Assembly (NCBI GenBank): GCA_934658705.1
Contig: CAKUHP010000006.1
Location: forward strand, 1 to 60,107
Origin: an uncultured Collinsella sp.
Lineage (GTDB): Bacteria > Actinomycetota > Coriobacteriia > Coriobacteriales > Coriobacteriaceae
DNA: 60,107 nucleotides
Direction: 5' to 3'
Shown: piece by piece, positions 51,692-60,080 of the stretch
How positions within the stretch are numbered: position 1 is the first letter of the stretch
Layout: each line of letters starts with the position of its first letter
The notes under the pieces: model-generated
What the model saw: the letters and a program-made list of their open reading frames with translations, nothing else
What the model was told of the DNA's origin: nothing
Databases searched by the model: none
Made by a program: the position numbers and the translations under genes

Positions 51692-54442
51692 CTATTTCGC
51701 GTCGGCCCAGGTTACTCCCGTTGAGGCTTCGGCGATCAACGGTACGCGGAGGTCTACGACGTGCTCCATGACGTCGCGGACCATGGTGGTTAGGCGCTCG
51801 ACTTCGTCGATGGGGCACTCAAAGTCCAGTTCGTCGTGTACTTGCAGAATCATGTGGGCGGCAAAGCCCTCTTCTTCTAGGCGACGGCTGACGCGGGCCA
51901 TGGCGATTTTGATGATGTCGGCTGCGGTGCCCTGCATGGGGTGATTCATAGCCGTGCGCTCGCCGAAGCCGCGGAGCTGCGGGTTTTTGGCCTTGAGCTC
52001 GGGAATGTGGCGGCGACGTCCGTACATGGTCTCGGCATAGCCCGTCTGCTTGGCACGTGCCACCACGTTGTCGAGGAACGTGCGCACGCCCGGGTAGGCC
52101 TCGTAGTAGCGATCGATCATATCGCGTGCCTCGGCCATCGAGATATGCAGCGACTGCGACAGGCCATAGGCCTGCTGACCATACACGATGCCAAAGTTCA
52201 CGGCCTTGGCGCGGCTGCGCAGGTCGGGCGTTACCTCGGACACCGGCACGCCAAACACGCGCGCGGCCGTCTCGGCATGGAAGTCCTCGCCCTCGTTGAA
52301 GGCGCGCACCAGGTGCTCGTCACCCGAAAGATGCGCGAGCAGGCGCAGCTCGATCTGCGAGTAGTCCACCGCCAAAAAGACGCTGCCCTCGCCCGCCGAG
52401 AACGCCGTCTTGACGGTACGCCCCAGCTCCGAGCGCGTCGGGATGTTCTGCAGGTTGGGATCGCTCGAGGACAGGCGCCCCGTCGCCGTGATGGCCTGAT
52501 TGTACGTGGTGTGCACGCGACCGTCACCACGACGTAGCGGACCCAGCGTATCCAGATAGGTCGACTTGATCTTGGACTTCTCGCGCCAGTCCAAAATCAG
52601 ACGCACGATCTCGTGGTCGCGGGCAAGATCGCTCAACACCTTGGCGTTGGTCGAATAGTAACCGCGCTTGGTCTTTTTGAGGCCCTTGGTCGGAAGGCCC
52701 ATCACATCAAAGAGCACGTGCGACAGCTGCATGGGGCTACCGATATTAAAGGTCTCGTCGCCGGCCAGGTCGCGAATGCTGCGCTCGACCTCGGCAATCT
52801 GGGTCGCCAGACCCTCGGACAGGCTGCGCAGGCGGTCGGGGTCCACGAGCATGCCCGCGCGCTCCATCTTGGCAAGCACCGGCACGAGCGGCATCTCAAT
52901 ACCATCGAACACGTTGGCGGCGTTCTCGCGGGCCATACGGTCGCGCAGCGGGGATACAAGCGCCAGCGTCAGGGCCGCCGTGCGAGCAGCGGGCGCAGGA
53001 GCATCCTCGCCGGCGCCTTCTGCGCCGCGCGCCGCCGGCAACGCCATCTGCAAATACGTATCGGCCAGATACGCCTCGTCAAACTCGGAGCGGTCCGAGT
53101 CCAGCAGGTAAGCGGCAACTACGGTGTCAAAAATACGCGTAGAGTCAGCAGACAGCGGGTCCATGAGCTCAGGCTCTGAGGAATCGATAGGCGAAAGCTC
53201 GTGCAGCAGCGCCTTCATGTCCGGGCTCGCCACACGGCCCTCCATAAACAGGCGCGCAAGCACGCCCACGATTACGCCATGGGAGAAATTGAAGCCATCG
53301 ACCTCGGAAGCAACGCCGCCCTCGTCCTCCTCGAGCGCAAACAGCCCCTTGGACGTAGCCAGCCACAGCGTGCGCGTCAGGCCGAAAAGTGCGCCCTCTT
53401 CCTTATCATCGTCGACCACGGCAGCAACCCACTCGTCCGCCTCGATCGCGCGGGCAACTTCGGACATCGTGGCAGCAAACGCCTCAGCATCGCCGGCGAC
53501 GGCACGAACGACCGCGGGCAGCTCAAACGTGCTGGCAGCAGCTGCAGCGCCACCCTCGTCACCGATCAGCGCCAAAAAGCGGTTCTGCATGGCGGTGATG
53601 CCAAGCGTGCCCAGCGCCGCGGACACCTCGTCGGCAGAAAACGCCGGGAAGGACGTCACCTCAAAATCGAGCTCGACAGGCGCATCGGTGCGAATAGTTG
53701 CGACCTTCCGGCTCAGCAGCGCGTCATCGATGTGAGCGCGCAGGTTCTCGCCCATCTTTCCCTTGACCTCATCGGCATGCGCGATGACCTCGTCCAGACT
53801 GCCATACTGCGCAATAAGCGCACTCGCCTTTTTGGGGCCAATGCCTGGCACGCCGGGAATGTTATCGGACGTATCACCCTTCAGGCCATAAAAATCGGGC
53901 ACGAGCGCCGGCGTAATGCCGTGATACAAATCGTCCACGCTCTCGGGCGTCATAATTGCCACGTCGGACAGGCCTTTGCGGGTCGAGACCACGTTGACGT
54001 GCTCGGTCACGAGCTGGTACATGTCGCGGTCGCCGGTCACCAGCAGCATGTCGCAGCCGGCCTCCTCGCCCAGGCGCGCCATGGTGCCCAGGATATCGTC
54101 GCCTTCCCAGCCCTCGGACTGCAAGATCGGCACATTCAGGGCCTCGAGCAGCTCCTTGATCATGGGGAACTGCGCATGCAGGTCGGGATCCATCGGCGGG
54201 CGCTGTGCCTTGTACTGCGGCAGCATCTCCATGCGCACGCGCGGCTTGCCCTTGTCAAAGGCCACGACTACGCCGTCGGGGTTAAAGGCGTCGACCATCT
54301 TAAGGAACATGTTCAAGAAGCCAAAGATCGCGTTGGTGGGGCGACCGTCCGGCGCATTCATGGTCGGTGGCACGGCGTGGAAAGCACGGTGCATGAGCGA
54401 GTTGCCGTCGATAACGGCAAAGGTACGGCGCTTGTCAGACAT
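51692..54442 (-). CDS. polA: DNA polymerase I
   Basis: A 916-aa family A polymerase for Okazaki-fragment processing and repair. Residues 1-290 form the 5'-3' exonuclease (FAVIDGNSLMHRAFHA, GWEGDDILGTMA, DNIPGVPGIGPKKASALI). The middle 3'-5' exonuclease domain (about 320-510) is degenerate: the usual FDTE-type acidic motif is not seen, so proofreading is probably lost. Polymerase motifs A (DYSQIELRLLAHLSGD), B (RSRAKAVNFGIVYGQQAYGLS) and C (QVHDELDFE) are intact. ATG at 54442 (MSDKRR) has GCGAGG upstream; longer in-frame starts lack one. It is divergent from the aminopeptidase gene. Confidence 0.95.
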   Translation of the reverse strand: MSDKRRTFAVIDGNSLMHRAFHAVPPTMNAPDGRPTNAIFGFLNMFLKMVDAFNPDGVVVAFDKGKPRVRMEMLPQYKAQRPPMDPDLHAQFPMIKELLEALNVPILQSEGWEGDDILGTMARLGEEAGCDMLLVTGDRDMYQLVTEHVNVVSTRKGLSDVAIMTPESVDDLYHGITPALVPDFYGLKGDTSDNIPGVPGIGPKKASALIAQYGSLDEVIAHADEVKGKMGENLRAHIDDALLSRKVATIRTDAPVELDFEVTSFPAFSADEVSAALGTLGITAMQNRFLALIGDEGGAAAAASTFELPAVVRAVAGDAEAFAATMSEVARAIEADEWVAAVVDDDKEEGALFGLTRTLWLATSKGLFALEEDEGGVASEVDGFNFSHGVIVGVLARLFMEGRVASPDMKALLHELSPIDSSEPELMDPLSADSTRIFDTVVAAYLLDSDRSEFDEAYLADTYLQMALPAARGAEGAGEDAPAPAARTAALTLALVSPLRDRMARENAANVFDGIEMPLVPVLAKMERAGMLVDPDRLRSLSEGLATQIAEVERSIRDLAGDETFNIGSPMQLSHVLFDVMGLPTKGLKKTKRGYYSTNAKVLSDLARDHEIVRLILDWREKSKIKSTYLDTLGPLRRGDGRVHTTYNQAITATGRLSSSDPNLQNIPTRSELGRTVKTAFSAGEGSVFLAVDYSQIELRLLAHLSGDEHLVRAFNEGEDFHAETAARVFGVPVSEVTPDLRSRAKAVNFGIVYGQQAYGLSQSLHISMAEARDMIDRYYEAYPGVRTFLDNVVARAKQTGYAETMYGRRRHIPELKAKNPQLRGFGERTAMNHPMQGTAADIIKIAMARVSRRLEEEGFAAHMILQVHDELDFECPIDEVERLTTMVRDVMEHVVDLRVPLIAEASTGVTWADAK

Positions 54443-54608
54443 ATTGAATACCTCGCTTTGGGCTGGGCACGGTTTGCTCACACCAGTTTACACGCTCCCC
54501 GCCCCGCGGCCACCGCACATCAAGCTCCCCCGCCGCCGCACGCCCGCGCGTGATACGATGGCTCACGGTACATCAACCAGCACGATCGATCCGAAAGGAG
54601 CCTGCGTC

Positions 54609-56006
54609 ATGGAGCGTCCCTGCGCATGGAAAAAGTACACGCCACAGCAGATCGAGGAGCTCGAGGAGCTTTGCCGCGGCTATAAGCAGTTTTTGAGCGA
54701 GAACAAGACCGAGCGCCTGTGCGTCAAGACCGGCATCAAGATGGCCGAGGAGGCGGGCTACGTCAATCTGGGGACCGTAATCGCCGAGGGCCGCGCGCTC
54801 AAGGCCGGCGACAAGGTCTACGCCGCCAACCACGGCAAGGACCTTATGCTCGTCAACCTGGGCTGCGCCCCGCTCGAGCAGGGCTTTAACATCCTGGGTG
54901 CCCACGTGGACTCGCCGCGCCTGGACCTTAAGCAGAACCCCGCCTTCGAGGCCGGCGACATGGCCTACCTCGACACGCACTACTACGGCGGCGTCAAGAG
55001 CTATCACTGGGTCGCCTCGCCGCTCGCGCTCGTGGGCGTCATCTGCAAAAAGGACGGCACCACCGTCGACATCAACATTGGCGACAAGGCCGATGACCCG
55101 GTCTTTACCATCTCCGACCTGCTGATTCACCTCTCCAGCGAGCAGATGGCCAAGCCCGCCAAGGACGCGGTCGACGCCGAGATCCTCGACGTGATCGTGG
55201 GCGGCCGCCCCGTCAAGTTTGACGAGGACGACAAGGATGCCCCCAAGGATCCCGTCAAGCAGATGTTCCTGGATATCCTCAAGGAGCAGTACGACGTCGA
55301 GGAGGAGGACTTCCTCTCCGCCGAGATCGAGGTCGTGCCCGCCGGCCCCGCCCGCGACATGGGCCTCGATCGTTCTATGATTCTGGGCTATGGCCACGAC
55401 GACCGCGTCTGCGCCTATCCGTCTGTGCTCGCCCAGATCAATGTCGCAAACGTGGAGCGCACGAGCATCACGCTCATCGTCGACAAGGAGGAGATCGGCT
55501 CCGTGGGCGCCACCGGCATGACGAGCCGCTTCTTCGAGAACACCGTCGCCGAGATCATGACGCTCGCCGGCGAGGACAGCCCGCTGGCCCTGCGCCGCGC
55601 GCTCGCCCGCAGCCGTATGCTCTCATCCGACGTGTCCGCTGGCTTCGACCCGGGCTATGCCGGCAAGTTCGAGACCAAGAACGCCGCCTTCATGGGTCGC
55701 GGCCTGTGCTTTAACAAGTACACGGGTAGCCGCGGCAAGGGTGGCTCCAACGACGCCGACGCCGAGTACATGGCGCTCATCCGCGACATCATGGACGAAG
55801 CGGGCGTGGACTTCCAGACCTGCGAGCTCGGTCGCGTCAACGCAGGTGGCGGCGGCACCATCGCCTACATCATGGCCGAGTACGGCATGAACGTCATCGA
55901 CTCCGGCGTTGCCGTCCTGTCCATGCACGCCCTGTGGGAGGTCGCCAACAAGGCCGATATCTACGAGGCCTATCGCGGCTACAAGGCCTTCATCGAGCGC
56001 GCCTAA
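54609..56006 (+). CDS. M18-family zinc aminopeptidase
   Basis: A 465-aa cytosolic metallopeptidase of family M18 (aspartyl aminopeptidase-like), removing N-terminal residues from peptides. ILGAHVDSPRLDLKQNP gives the first zinc His and the bridging region; the YGG.KSYHW segment, VDKEEIGSVGATGM (catalytic Glu), SSDVSAGFDPGY and SMHALWEVANKAD (last zinc ligand) complete the site. ATG at 54609 follows AAAGGAGCC; the frame is open far upstream over polA but that part is antisense coding bias. It is single, with a palindromic repeat 36 bp after the stop. Confidence 0.9.
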   Translation: MERPCAWKKYTPQQIEELEELCRGYKQFLSENKTERLCVKTGIKMAEEAGYVNLGTVIAEGRALKAGDKVYAANHGKDLMLVNLGCAPLEQGFNILGAHVDSPRLDLKQNPAFEAGDMAYLDTHYYGGVKSYHWVASPLALVGVICKKDGTTVDINIGDKADDPVFTISDLLIHLSSEQMAKPAKDAVDAEILDVIVGGRPVKFDEDDKDAPKDPVKQMFLDILKEQYDVEEEDFLSAEIEVVPAGPARDMGLDRSMILGYGHDDRVCAYPSVLAQINVANVERTSITLIVDKEEIGSVGATGMTSRFFENTVAEIMTLAGEDSPLALRRALARSRMLSSDVSAGFDPGYAGKFETKNAAFMGRGLCFNKYTGSRGKGGSNDADAEYMALIRDIMDEAGVDFQTCELGRVNAGGGGTIAYIMAEYGMNVIDSGVAVLSMHALWEVANKADIYEAYRGYKAFIERA

Positions 56007-56042
56007 TCAGCCCTCGTAAAGCGAGCCCAGCCAGCCTTTCAT

Positions 56043-56111
56043 AACTTGCGGTGAAATAGTTCCCAAATAGCCCTTTAAACAGGCAAAACAGGAACTATTC
56101 CACCGCAACTT
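56043..56111. repeat. Palindromic repeat, AAGTTGCGG family, copy 4
   Basis: 21-bp arms at 56043-56063 and 56091-56111 with two mismatches and a 27-nt loop. The right arm keeps CCGCAACTT while the left has AACTTGCGG. It is the most degenerate copy and ends 24 bp before the yaaA start. Confidence 0.82.
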
Positions 56112-56134
56112 CTTTATTTGGCAGAGGAGAGTCC

Positions 56135-56944
56135 ATGCTGCAGGTCATCATTTCGCCCGCCAAGCAGATGCGCGCGGCCCAAGATGCTTTTGAAGTCCTG
56201 GGCATTCCGCCTTTTGCGCACGAGACGGCTCGCCTCCACCGTGCACTGCTAGATATCGAGCGGAATGAAGGCAGCGGCGGCCTGCAAGCGCTATGGAACG
56301 TGAGTGACAAACTGCTGGGGCCTTGCCTCAACACTCTGCATGAGTTCGGGTCCATCCTGAAAAACGACGATCTCGACAATCCCGAACTCGCCCGTCACCT
56401 CTCCCCTACCGTCATGTCCTATCACGGCATTCAATACCAGAGCATGGCGCCCGAGGTGATGGATTCCGCGCAGCTCGCATGGCTGCAAGACCATCTGTGG
56501 ATCCTCTCGGGCCTTTACGGATGCGTACGACCCTTTCATGCCGTTGAACCATATCGGCTGGAGATGGGCGCGAAGCTTGCCGTCGACGATGCCCGAGACC
56601 TCTACGCGTTTTGGGGCGACAAACTCGCACGGGCCATCGCTCCGGCGGGCTCCAACGCTACGATCGTCAACCTCGCCAGCGCGGAATACGCCAAAGCCGT
56701 TCTGCCCCGCCTCACCACCGATGTCACGGTCGTCACGTGCCTCTTTGGCGAAGGTATCCGCAACGGCAAGCCCATCCAGCGCTCGACCGCCAGCAAAATG
56801 GCACGCGGTTCGATGGTCCGCTGGATGGCGGAAAACAAGCTCGAGGATGTAAGCGGGCTCATCGCGTTCGACGTTGATTATCGTCACTTTCCCGAGCTTT
56901 CAAATAAAAACAGCCTGGTTTTCATGAACGCGCAGGCACAATAG
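56135..56944 (+). CDS. yaaA: YaaA-family peroxide stress protein
   Basis: A 269-aa member of the YaaA/UPF0246 (DUF328) family, which in E. coli lowers free iron and limits oxidative damage. The N-terminus MLQVIISPAKQM matches the family start (IISPAK), YHGIQYQSM and LSGLYGCVRPFHAVEPYRLEMG are the core motif, and NLASAEYAKAV and FDVDYRHFPE are conserved near the C-terminus. ATG at 56135 has AGAGGAGAG upstream. It is followed convergently by the membrane-anchored unknown. Confidence 0.9.
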   Translation: MLQVIISPAKQMRAAQDAFEVLGIPPFAHETARLHRALLDIERNEGSGGLQALWNVSDKLLGPCLNTLHEFGSILKNDDLDNPELARHLSPTVMSYHGIQYQSMAPEVMDSAQLAWLQDHLWILSGLYGCVRPFHAVEPYRLEMGAKLAVDDARDLYAFWGDKLARAIAPAGSNATIVNLASAEYAKAVLPRLTTDVTVVTCLFGEGIRNGKPIQRSTASKMARGSMVRWMAENKLEDVSGLIAFDVDYRHFPELSNKNSLVFMNAQAQ

Positions 56945-56967
56945 GCCCGCCGTTTCCAAACACCCCG

Positions 56968-57489
56968 TTACTCCGCCAAGCCATCGGCCTTTGCAATCCC
57001 GTTTGTCGAACCGTCCTGATAGACAATCTTGACGTGCTCAACCTCGGACACCGCAACACCCGTCGGAGGCTCCAGACGCCATTCCGTCAGGGCGATATCC
57101 ATGGTCGTGGGTACATCTCCTTGATCTTTGAGCTTCACCGTGAGCGTTTTGAGCGCCGCGTCAAACGTCACGCGTTCGATTTCTTCACCCGGAATGGACC
57201 CACCACTCAGCTGCAACTGCACAAACTCATCGCGCGGGTACCAATAATCGCCCGGAACGGCAAGCGTATTGGCATTACCGCCAGTACTCCTCACCGTCAT
57301 AATCGGTAGGCTATCATCAGCCTCGAACTCCCATGCAGCGCCGCCGCGACCGTCAAACGTCCAGATACAAAAGGCAATCACCAGCACGGCAAGCACCGCA
57401 AAACCAATCGCGACAAGGCCATGGTGCGCACGGCTTTCCTCGGCCGACACATCCCATTGCGTCTCTCGATATAGATGCTTGTCTTCCAT
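56968..57489 (-). CDS. Membrane-anchored protein of unknown function
   Basis: A 173-aa protein with an N-terminal cytoplasmic tail (about 24 aa), one transmembrane helix (GLVAIGFAVLAVLVIAFCIWTF) and an extracytoplasmic part of about 125 residues rich in beta-prone segments (ALKTLTVKLKDQGDVPTTMD, VEHVKIVYQDGS). No known domain is recognised. The start at 57489 has GGGGAGGCGAAC upstream; the open frame runs further but over the thiC region. It is divergent from thiC and its riboswitch. It may be an envelope protein; nothing suggests a link to thiamine. Confidence 0.7.
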   Translation of the reverse strand: MEDKHLYRETQWDVSAEESRAHHGLVAIGFAVLAVLVIAFCIWTFDGRGGAAWEFEADDSLPIMTVRSTGGNANTLAVPGDYWYPRDEFVQLQLSGGSIPGEEIERVTFDAALKTLTVKLKDQGDVPTTMDIALTEWRLEPPTGVAVSEVEHVKIVYQDGSTNGIAKADGLAE

Positions 57490-57561
57490 GTTCGCCTCCC
57501 CACAGGCACGCTCGTTAGGCCAATCGTACCCATTCGAGCTATACTTGAGCCCATTACATAA

Positions 57562-57652
57562 ACGGGGAGCTTGCAGGACAAGACGGCAGGCTGAGACTGG
57601 GCGCGCCCGCCCTGACCCGCAAACCTGATATGGGTAATGCCAACGAAGGGAG
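57562..57652 (+). promoter_or_regulatory. TPP riboswitch (THI box) controlling thiC
   Basis: Conserved blocks appear in order: CGGGGAGC, GGCTGAGA, CTGACCC, AACCTGATATGGGTAATGCC and AACGAAGGGAG. The last block is also the likely ribosome site of thiC (ATG 9 nt on), so TPP binding would directly hide the translation start. Confidence 0.93.
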
Positions 57653-57660
57653 CCGTGCCA

Positions 57661-58995
57661 ATGAGCACACAGACCGAGCCCAAGCTCGTCACGCAAATCG
57701 ACTTCGCCCGCGCCGGGCAGATCACGCCGCAGATGAAGGAAGTTGCCGAGCGCGAGCATCGCGACCCCGAGTACATCCGCGAGCGCGTGGCCGACGGCCG
57801 CATCGCCATCCCCGCCAACATCGTGCACATCAAAAAGGGCATGCGCGCCTTTGGCGTCGGTGAAGGCCTGTCCACCAAGGTCAACGTCAACCTGGGCATC
57901 TCGGGCGACAAGGCCGATGCCGCCGAGGAGTGGAAGAAGGTCAAGATTGCCGAGGACTTTGGCGCCGACGCCATCATGGACCTCTCCAACTCGGGCAAGA
58001 CGCGCCAGTTCCGCCAGCAGCTCATCGACGAGACACCGCTCATGGTGGGCACCGTCCCCATGTACGACGCCATCGGCTACATGGAAAAGCCGCTGGTCAA
58101 ACTCACCAAGGAAGACCTGTTCGAAGTCGTGCGCGCGCACGCCGAGGACGGCGTGGACTTTATGACCATCCACTGCGGCATCAACAAGTCGGTCACCAAG
58201 ACCTTTAAGGAGACCGGCCGCCTGATGAACATCGTGAGCCGCGGCGGCTCGCTGCTGTTTGGCTGGATGGAGGTCACCGGCAACGAAAACCCCTTCTACG
58301 AGTACTTTGACGAGCTACTCGAGATCTGCCACGAGTACGACGTGACGATTTCGCTCGGCGACTCCTGCCGCCCGGGCTGCCTCTACGACTCCAACGACGC
58401 CACCGAGACTGCCGAGATGATCGAGCTGGGCAAGCTGTGCAAGCGCGCTTGGGCTGCCGGCGTCCAGGTCATGGTCGAGGGCCCGGGTCACATGGCGCTC
58501 GACGAGATCGCCGCCAATATGAAGCTGCAGAAGCGTCTGTGCCACAACGCCCCGTTCTATGTGCTCGGGCCGCTGGTGACCGATATCGGTGTGGGCTACG
58601 ACCACATCACCGCTGCCATCGGCGGCGCCATCTCCGCCAGCTCCGGCGCCGACTTCCTGTGCTACGTGACGCCGGCCGAGCACCTGTGCCTGCCCAACGC
58701 CCAGGACGTGCTCGATGGCCTCATGGCCACCAAGATCGCCGCACATGCCGCCGATATCGCCAAGAAGGTGCCGCACGCCCGCGACATGGACGACAAGATG
58801 GGCCAGGCACGCCGCAAGCTCGACTGGGATGCCATGTGGGAGTGTGCTCTCGACCCGGTCACCGGTAAGAAGCGCTACGAGGAATCCCCCGCCGCCACCG
58901 AGGGCACCTGCACCATGTGTGGCAAGATGTGCGCCGTCCGTACCGTCAACAAGGTATTCGAGGGCACGACGATCGACCTCGGCATGGAGGACTAG
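57661..58995 (+). CDS. thiC: Phosphomethylpyrimidine synthase
   Basis: A 444-aa radical-SAM enzyme turning AIR into HMP-phosphate for thiamine. The short form lacks the extra N-terminal domain of proteobacterial ThiC. GRIAIPANIVH, MDLSNSGKTRQFR, MTIHCGINKSV, SLGDSCRPGC, MVEGPGHMALDEI and YVTPAEHLCLPN are family motifs; the SAM-cluster cysteines near the C-terminus read CTMCGKMC, a CX2CX3C pattern. ATG at 57661 is used because AAGGGAG of the riboswitch serves it. A hairpin follows about 100 bp downstream, then thiD. Confidence 0.95.
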   Translation: MSTQTEPKLVTQIDFARAGQITPQMKEVAEREHRDPEYIRERVADGRIAIPANIVHIKKGMRAFGVGEGLSTKVNVNLGISGDKADAAEEWKKVKIAEDFGADAIMDLSNSGKTRQFRQQLIDETPLMVGTVPMYDAIGYMEKPLVKLTKEDLFEVVRAHAEDGVDFMTIHCGINKSVTKTFKETGRLMNIVSRGGSLLFGWMEVTGNENPFYEYFDELLEICHEYDVTISLGDSCRPGCLYDSNDATETAEMIELGKLCKRAWAAGVQVMVEGPGHMALDEIAANMKLQKRLCHNAPFYVLGPLVTDIGVGYDHITAAIGGAISASSGADFLCYVTPAEHLCLPNAQDVLDGLMATKIAAHAADIAKKVPHARDMDDKMGQARRKLDWDAMWECALDPVTGKKRYEESPAATEGTCTMCGKMCAVRTVNKVFEGTTIDLGMED

Positions 58996-59089
58996 ACTCT
59001 TCGCCGCAATCGCTTTAGCAGCGAGTTGGCGCCCGTCAATTGTTGACGTGTGAACATTTGCTTACGTTTACGTAAAGATTGCATCACCC

Positions 59090-59119
59090 GCCCGGGTTCG
59101 ACATAGAGTCGACCCGGGC
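59090..59119 (+). terminator. Hairpin between thiC and thiD
   Basis: GCCCGGGTTCGAC pairs with GTCGACCCGGGC (one bulged T), followed by ATCTTTATAAT. It may end thiC; the TATAAT at 59125-59130 may be the thiD -10. Confidence 0.55.
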
Positions 59120-59176
59120 ATCTTTATAATGCTGGCTTAAAGACCCATTTGAATCCGACCGGACAAGGGAGCGAAC

Positions 59177-60007
59177 ATGGATCGTAGTAGGGTACCTGCC
59201 GTTCTGTCCATCGCGGGATCTGATTCCAGCGGTGGCGCCGGCATTCAGGCCGACATCAAGACCATCACGGCGCATCGTCTGTATGCCGAGACGGCCATTA
59301 CCGCCATTACGGCGCAAAACACGCTGGGCGTCACAGCGGTCCAGGACATCTCCCCCGATATCGTCGCCGCGCAGATTGACGCCGTCTTTGACGATATCCG
59401 CCCGAGCGCCGTTAAGATTGGCATGGTTTCCTCTGCCGAGATTATCGAGGTCATCGCCGACCGCCTGAGCGCTTGGGACGCCCGGAACATCGTGGTCGAC
59501 CCCGTTATGGTCGCCACCTCGGGCGCTCGACTCATTGCCGAGGATGCTTCCGAGGCGCTCACCCGCCGCCTGTTCCCGTTGGCGACGGTTATCACGCCCA
59601 ATATTCCCGAGGCTATGGCGTTGCTCGACTACGAGGTCGATTCCGAGCGCACACAGCAAAATGCCGCCATGCTCCTCACCCGCCGCTTTGGTTGCGCGGC
59701 CCTGGTCAAGGGCGGACATCTGGTGAACGAGGCCAACGACGTGCTAGCCGAGCCCGCGCCGCTCGATGATGAGGGAAACCATCTGGGCGACCCGCTCACC
59801 ACGTGGTTCCGCCACAAGCGCATCGAGACCAGCAACACGCACGGCACCGGCTGCACGCTTTCGTCCGCCATCGCCTGCGCATTGGCACAGGGCATGGACC
59901 TCGCCGATGCCGTCAACGCCGGCAAGGCCTACCTAACGGGCGCCCTCGCCGCCGGCTTCGACATGGGCAAAGGCTCCGGCCCCGTTAACCACATGTGGAA
60001 TTACTAA
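59177..60007 (+). CDS. thiD: Hydroxymethylpyrimidine/phosphomethylpyrimidine kinase
   Basis: A 276-aa ribokinase-fold kinase that phosphorylates HMP and HMP-P. The N-terminal AVLSIAGSDSSGGAGIQADI and TAITAQNTLGV are ThiD hallmarks, VVDPVMVATSGARLI and TPNIPEAMALL follow, and the anion hole/catalytic base lies in SNTHGTGCTLSSAIAC. ATG at 59177 has ACAAGGGAGCGAAC upstream. It is 181 bp from thiC, with a hairpin and a TATAAT between, so it may have its own promoter. No riboswitch precedes it. Confidence 0.94.
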   Translation: MDRSRVPAVLSIAGSDSSGGAGIQADIKTITAHRLYAETAITAITAQNTLGVTAVQDISPDIVAAQIDAVFDDIRPSAVKIGMVSSAEIIEVIADRLSAWDARNIVVDPVMVATSGARLIAEDASEALTRRLFPLATVITPNIPEAMALLDYEVDSERTQQNAAMLLTRRFGCAALVKGGHLVNEANDVLAEPAPLDDEGNHLGDPLTTWFRHKRIETSNTHGTGCTLSSAIACALAQGMDLADAVNAGKAYLTGALAAGFDMGKGSGPVNHMWNY

Positions 60008-60042
60008 ACAGCCAGCAACCCAAACCACCGCAAAGGGGACAG

Positions 60043-60065
60043 TGAACTGCGCCCCGAAACTTGGA
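60043..60065. mobile_element. Terminal inverted repeat of an IS3-family element
   Basis: TGAACTGCGCCCCGAAACTT followed by GGA is the typical TGxACTG..CCC..AAACTTGGAC end of IS3/IS150-like elements. It is followed at once by the 3' end of a transposase gene on the minus strand. Confidence 0.7.
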
Positions 60066-60080
60066 CTGAATAAATAGCGA

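Noticed and set aside
56968..58173. 401-codon minus-strand frame extending the membrane-anchored protein over thiC
   Set aside because: The upstream part is antisense to thiC and its riboswitch; the ribosome site and membrane-protein start are at 57489.
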